From Elysia marginata (taxonomy: Eukaryota; Mollusca; Gastropoda; Plakobranchidae), in the NCBI GenBank assembly GCA_019649035.1, contig BMAT01012884.1, positions 62,552-98,593 of the forward strand: a DNA stretch of 36,042 nt, written 5' to 3'. Made by a program: the position numbers and the translations under genes. The notes below the pieces were generated by a model that saw nothing but the letters and a program-made list of their open reading frames with translations, had not been told where the DNA came from and ran no database searches. Below, piece by piece: positions 31,401-36,042 of the stretch. Positions within the stretch are counted from its first letter, which is position 1. Each line of letters starts with the position of its first letter.

Positions 31401-33489
31401 AGAAAGACAAAAACTAAAACATCAAAAAAGATGTGGGGTAATACAGTTAGAAAACTCACATTCTCTTCCCTTTTAAACTAGGAAAAATGAAAAGAAAGCG
31501 ATAATAAAATTTTAGTTCGCTTTTTTAACAGCAATGACTAAACAAAGAGCATTAGATAATCATGTCCGGGCAAAGAAAAAACTATTGAAATTGAAAACCT
31601 AATATTGGCGGTTTTTCCATTCCCCATAATTATATTCTTTTCAGAAAATCTTTTTCAGTACAAAACCAAATACGATATTACATAAAAAAGAAGAGGAATA
31701 AAAAATTCGAATTGATGTGGCGTTCTTCTAAAGATGACATCTGCTGGTAGCCGACAAGAATCTATTAGCTGTAACTGTCTCGTTGCCTTCGCCCCTGTAA
31801 TGACTGTATGTCAGATATAACAGATCTCTTGGCAGCTCTACTTTCACAGCTCTCTTATAAAAGAGCCTCCTCCTTCTTTTGAAAGATACGTTTTGGATAG
31901 GCGTGGGGCCTTTAATAATTTATTACCGTGGCACTGGCACTTTTGAGTTTGTTGGATTTTTTGTTTTTGTTTTTTTTGTTGTTGTTCCTAATATAGGGAT
32001 TCAACAAGATAGAAAATGGAGGAAATCGTCACAAGTCAAACAAGACTCAAGAGTTGTATAATACTACCAGTTCCTCGAAATAAAATAATTCGAAATGGTT
32101 TTAATTGATTAATGGCTGGAATACCTGAGATAATTTTTTTTCCTAAAAAAAATTTAAAGATTGTCAATTAAAATTAATCTTCTTTTAACCTCATTTATTA
32201 AGGGGCTAGTTTGGCATTTCAAGACAAGTTTATAAGAATTGTTTTTAAAAATGTTGTTTATTATTAGAATTTATATAAAATTTCGTATTTGCCAATTTGA
32301 GTAGTATAAAGCAATGCTGCTTTGAGTTTTAATTTAAAGGAGTTATAGAAAATTTGAAAAGTCCGCAAATAAATATTATTTGTTTTCGATATATCACAGT
32401 TTGTTGAAGAACCTTTCGAAGAATGTTTACGACAACTTTAGATCTGCTCTTATCTCAGGTTTTGTTGCTTAGTTCGTTCCGCTAAAATGATACTTTTTAG
32501 CAACAAAATTTTCTTTCTCAGTATGATGTTCTGTTAATTATTTGGCATACAAATTTAAATAAAGAGGTTTTGGAAACAATGTGTTTTTTTTTTAAATTGT
32601 CCTTGCCTAATATTTCAAGGTGGACAATCTCCAGGAGGTCTGCTGAACGGCTGTGATGATTGGCTACTTCCATCACGCGGTTAACACCCCGGTGCCATCA
32701 GGAGAACCACACCTGGCATGGTGATTCCTTTAACACAAAAGTTCATTCGAGTGCTATGAACACATCCATTTGAAAGTACAAGAAAACGGGGTCATACATA
32801 CAAACGAAATAAAATACCTTGACTTGACCAAAGAGCTAGATGAAGCTGGCAATAAGATAAGACAGTGCCAAAACAGATCGGCGCCAGAGGAGTTGTGGGG
32901 TCATCAGCCTAAAATCTTCTAAGCAAACTTTAAATCAGCGGCAACAAACGGACCAAAGCCTCTAAACTACTAGCTGAAACAGCAGAAAATAGTTCCCGTT
33001 AGGTCTATTGCAACAGAAATCAGCACTTCTTTAATAAGGGCTAAAAATAATCAAATCCTAGACTAAAGTGGTTTCAAACCGGATTTCCTGGGTTCTTAGG
33101 TTCCTGGGTTAAAAATGTGACAGGCAAGAAGAAAGAAGGGAACACGGTAGCAGGGAGTTATGACCTCTATGTGACCCGGCCCCTTTAGGGTGTCACGAGT
33201 TAAGGGGTCGAAACACTTGCTAAGATGGGGTTGTTTTCTCTGAAGACTTCCTGTTATTGAGTTTCCGATCTGACTACTATCTTACTACATGTAGCGATTT
33301 GTAAATTTATGCTGTTTGTTCTATTTGGTGTGCTGAGGTTTGAATGTTTTATTGTAACTCGAGTGTAAAATGATATCCATATGCCACAACATTCAACAAA
33401 TCTTAATCAATAATTTGAGTCAAAGCTGGATGTTTTTTTGCCTAATGGTAAAAGACAAATAGTCCAGGAAAGATAGCCCAAAAATAGGC
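31401..33489. other. Non-coding
   Basis: AT-rich to about 32600. A more GC-balanced part at about 32620-33240 may be old transposon debris, but nothing in it could be assigned. Confidence 0.4.
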
Positions 33490-33640
33490 TGAACCTTAAA
33501 CTAAATTGAACAGGAGTCGCAGTAGAGCTGTGTAGATAAGCAAGTCAATTTTTTTGACAGCTTACTTGTTTTGTCAATATTTTAGAGCTAAAATATATAC
33601 CTTCCTTTCAAAAAAATTGACTTGAACCTTAAACTAATTG
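33490..33640. repeat. Nested fold-back flanked by direct repeats
   Basis: TGAACCTTAAACTAAATTG (33490-33508) recurs as TGAACCTTAAACTAATTG (33623-33640). Between them CAAGTCAATTTTTTTGA (33541-33557) pairs perfectly with TCAAAAAAATTGACTTG (33608-33624). An inner palindrome TATTTTAG-AG-CTAAAATA is centred near 33589. Confidence 0.75.
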
Positions 33641-33738
33641 CTTTCTAACGTTTTCTTATATTTCTTGTTAAGAAATGTTTGAAGTGTAACATACTAAAAG
33701 CTTACCGCCGCAGAGGCAGGGGAACATACTTTTATTAG

Positions 33739-33751
33739 AGGTCAAAGGTCA
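33739..33751 (+). promoter_or_regulatory. DR1 nuclear-receptor-type site
   Basis: AGGTCAAAGGTCA is a perfect direct repeat of AGGTCA with one spacer base, the known consensus for RXR heterodimers and HNF4-class receptors. No gene is adjacent, so function is unknown. Confidence 0.4.
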
Positions 33752-34085
33752 TCAAGTGAAATTTTGTGAAAAAATCGAAAATTTTGCAAAGTGTGTTTTG
33801 TACTTGCAATAAGACACATTTTCATCCTAAAAAGTTTGGTAATTGACAAAGGTTTAGATTTTGCGAAAATTAACATCTTAGTGCCATAATTTACTAAGCT
33901 AAAGACCGATTTATTTTTTTCAAAGTCCGCTTTCTCCAGTAGGTCATTTTCGTGACACATGTGTGTACTTTTTTTTCATTTACGCCACTTAAATCCGGGT
34001 TATATGCTTGAAAACGGTCACACACATCATTTATAGAAATGTTTTGGACTTAAATATCATTTTAAGATTATTAGTGTATATAAAG

Positions 34086-34098
34086 AGGTCAAAGGTCA
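34086..34098 (+). promoter_or_regulatory. DR1 nuclear-receptor-type site, second copy
   Basis: Identical AGGTCAAAGGTCA, 347 bases downstream of the first, with AG before it in both cases (15 bases shared). Confidence 0.4.
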
Positions 34099-34792
34099 CT
34101 GATAACGTTAACAACTTGTCCCAGCTTTTTTTCTTATTCTATATTATATAGCTTATAGATCTACATTGTTCAACAAAGATAAAACAAATAAAGGCAGTTT
34201 TATAACAAAATCATGTTGAAATATTATATTTTGAAAAAAAAGTGACATTTTAAAGTATTTTTGGTGAGGTGGTGCAAGGTACACAAATTAAAGAGACAGT
34301 ATACAAGTAATGGGCAATATAAACGGCTAATCGGCTAATTATTAGACTGTTTCAAGCGTCTCATGACCTGCAGTAATTGAAACAGTTCTTATTTTTTTTT
34401 AAAGCGCAAAGTTTTTGTGTTGATTTACATCAGGGAAAATGATTAATCAAAAATTAAAAGTAACCATACAAGAAGATACGACAGCAAGAGATAATGCCGA
34501 AAATTGAGCCCCATTTTTTCCAATAACTTTCCGTTCAAACATAGTGTGTCATACAAAATTCTCTGACGCGATAACTATTAATAGTTATAGGCTTTCCTTA
34601 GGTTCCAACATTTACCTATTGTGCATTTAGCCTTTGTGACCCGACGGTATTTAGAATTATCACCATTTAAAAAAAAATATGGAAAAACCGATAAAACTTT
34701 GCTATAGGCCTAAGTTTATTTCTGCAAATGCAGCCTGGCAATTTCTCCATTGATGAGCTATTATAAACTCAAACAATCGTTCTATTTAGCAA

Positions 34793-34858
34793 TGACATTT
34801 TGTATAGTGGTATACTTCGAAAATCAGTTCAACCATTTGCCACAGTGTTTTTGGAAAA
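34793..34858 (+). repeat. 66-bp direct repeat, left copy
   Basis: TGACATTTTGTATAGTGG through CAGTGTTTTTGGAAAA is identical to 35568-35633, while the flanks do not align. Confidence 0.9.
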
Positions 34859-35567
34859 TCGTCTCTTTTCATAAGTCCTTTCTTTGTAACCTATTAAAAG
34901 GCATATCATTGAAAGTAATGAAGGTACAATGATGAAATTTAGAACGCTTCCATAAAAGCACCCTTGCTAAGAACAGCCTCAGTTTTGTTGAAAAATCTTG
35001 GGCTGTAAAGGGTTAAACAAATACATTATTTAGGCCTTACGTTTGGTTGCTGTTGGTGTTTTAGATGTGAAAAGCACAAGTCAATCAAAACTTTACAAAT
35101 ATTGGACATAAGATAATATTCAAGAATCAATTAGTCAATAATTGCTTAAAATGCATTTTGGACTTTCCCCCCAGAAGCGTATTTATTCATGTATGCTTTA
35201 TAACAATTAACATTACGGTAAAGTTGGCAACAATTTAGAGCACCTAAAGGGCTTCTCCAAAAAAAATACTAAAAAAAGGTTATCGCTTGGAAAATCAGTA
35301 CCGGGTATGCTATCCCTCACATTGCTTGGTTATAAAGCCTGTAAGTTCGTTTGGACAACACTATCTAAAACATCTTCATACTAACTTTCGCTGTCATATA
35401 TTTCATATGTTTTAAAATAGTGAGGTATGTTTTTACAGCTTTCTTCCTTGCAATTGATACAGGCTGGAAAACAAGTAAGACCATGTTTCCGGCAAATGCC
35501 TCCAAGAGAAGAGCAATCTCATTTGCACTAGCAAGAAATTGAATTTCAGAAGATCTTAAGGGGCAGG

Positions 35568-35633
35568 TGACATTTTGTATAGTGGTATACTTCGAAAATC
35601 AGTTCAACCATTTGCCACAGTGTTTTTGGAAAA
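35568..35633 (+). repeat. 66-bp direct repeat, right copy
   Basis: Exact copy of 34793-34858, 775 bases away. It may be the terminal repeat of a small element or a local duplication. Confidence 0.9.
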
Positions 35634-35908
35634 ATCTGTGCAGGTTGGCTGTAAGACGTCATTTAAAAGCTCCCAAGCTCACTGTACTGGATCCTCTTCT
35701 GCAAGGTCAATCTTCTAAATCTTTACTTGCAAGAAAACTCTTAAGACATGAAACTTTGAGCCAGCAAATGATGGTGGTAATGTGTGGGCTTTTCCAGCAT
35801 GTTTTTGGGAGGCCACTTGTGTCCTACTTTCTCTACCTGAGCTCATTTAAACTCTCGATGCTTTCGACATACATTGTCATACAAACAGACCAAAGGGTCC
35901 TCTCTTGA
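35630..35908 (+). pseudogene. Tentative SOCS-box-like coding fragment
   Basis: The open frame reads NLCRLAVRRHLKAPKLTVLD, then PLLQGQSSKSLLARKL. The start resembles a SOCS box (LCR..+R..L....L..LP.P..L...L), as found at the end of ankyrin/SOCS and SPRY/SOCS proteins that recruit elongin B/C. The expected LPLP is not present, no exon border was identified, and the frame runs out of a repeat. It could equally be chance. Confidence 0.2.
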
Positions 35909-36042
35909 TTTTATTATTTTGCTCGTCCATTGGCAACCATAAAATTCTTAGCAACTGCTTTAAGTTGTTAAGAGCTTTTAAATTTGTTTTTTGCCCTTTT
36001 TAGTATTACATGGATGGGATATTGTGTCACAGCCAGTAAAAG

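Larger units (their letters stand above)
33641..36042. other. Non-coding right flank
   Basis: Apart from the DR1 sites, the 66-bp repeat pair and the tentative SOCS-like frame listed separately, nothing was recognised. Confidence 0.4.

Noticed and set aside
34750..34932. 60-codon frame containing the left 66-bp repeat
   Set aside because: It shares residues with the frame at 35567 only through the duplicated DNA; no family match and no exon signals.

Overview
The window looks like AT-rich, intron-rich genomic DNA from an invertebrate animal, most plausibly a lophotrochozoan such as a gastropod mollusc. This rests on small exons with GT/AG borders separated by 0.7-3.8 kb introns, abundant CT, GA, GATA and ACT microsatellites, tRNA-derived SINEs (two of them with a CORE-like body), decayed LINE fragments and MITE-like inverted repeats. 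The species call is inference; no rRNA, true tRNA gene or organelle sequence is present.

One gene is well supported. It lies on the + strand between 5214 and 16761, in eight coding exons that join in frame to about 420 residues. It encodes a CAP-superfamily (SCP/CRISP/PR-1) protein. Exons 5214-5441, 6125-6240 and 7055-7152 give the rest of a first CAP domain and a cysteine-rich hinge. Exon 8319-8393 is a proline/arginine linker. Exons 9820-9902, 11298-11402, 12355-12477 and the start of 16327-16761 give a complete second CAP domain. The last exon then continues into a very basic Arg/Tyr-rich tail made of about 10-residue repeats. The exon carrying the signal peptide and the N-terminal part of the first CAP domain was not found and probably lies before position 1. 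The two CAP domains share two intron positions at the same phase, which indicates an internal or tandem duplication. Both have lost residues of the usual CAP His/Glu cavity. A two-gene reading, with the second gene starting at 9780, cannot be excluded.

Layout: 1-5213 is 5' flank or intron, with a decayed LINE (about 923-1370) and a 67-bp tandem array (about 4445-5080). 5214-16761 is the CAP gene; its introns hold a tRNA-SINE, duplicated copies of an exon end with its donor site, GATA arrays and CT-rich tracts. 16762-36042 has no recognisable intact gene. It holds a 32-bp tandem array (18152-18312), two CORE-like SINEs on the minus strand (20521-20813 and 22913-23221), a LINE 3' end (21148-21290, minus), an assembly gap inside an ACT repeat (24879-25647), a MITE (30192-30593) with a partial relative at 20826-20992, hairpin elements, two identical DR1 nuclear-receptor half-site pairs (33739 and 34086), and a 66-bp exact direct repeat (34793 and 35568). 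A short SOCS-box-like reading frame near 35630 is tentative. The other open frames are low-complexity or chance.
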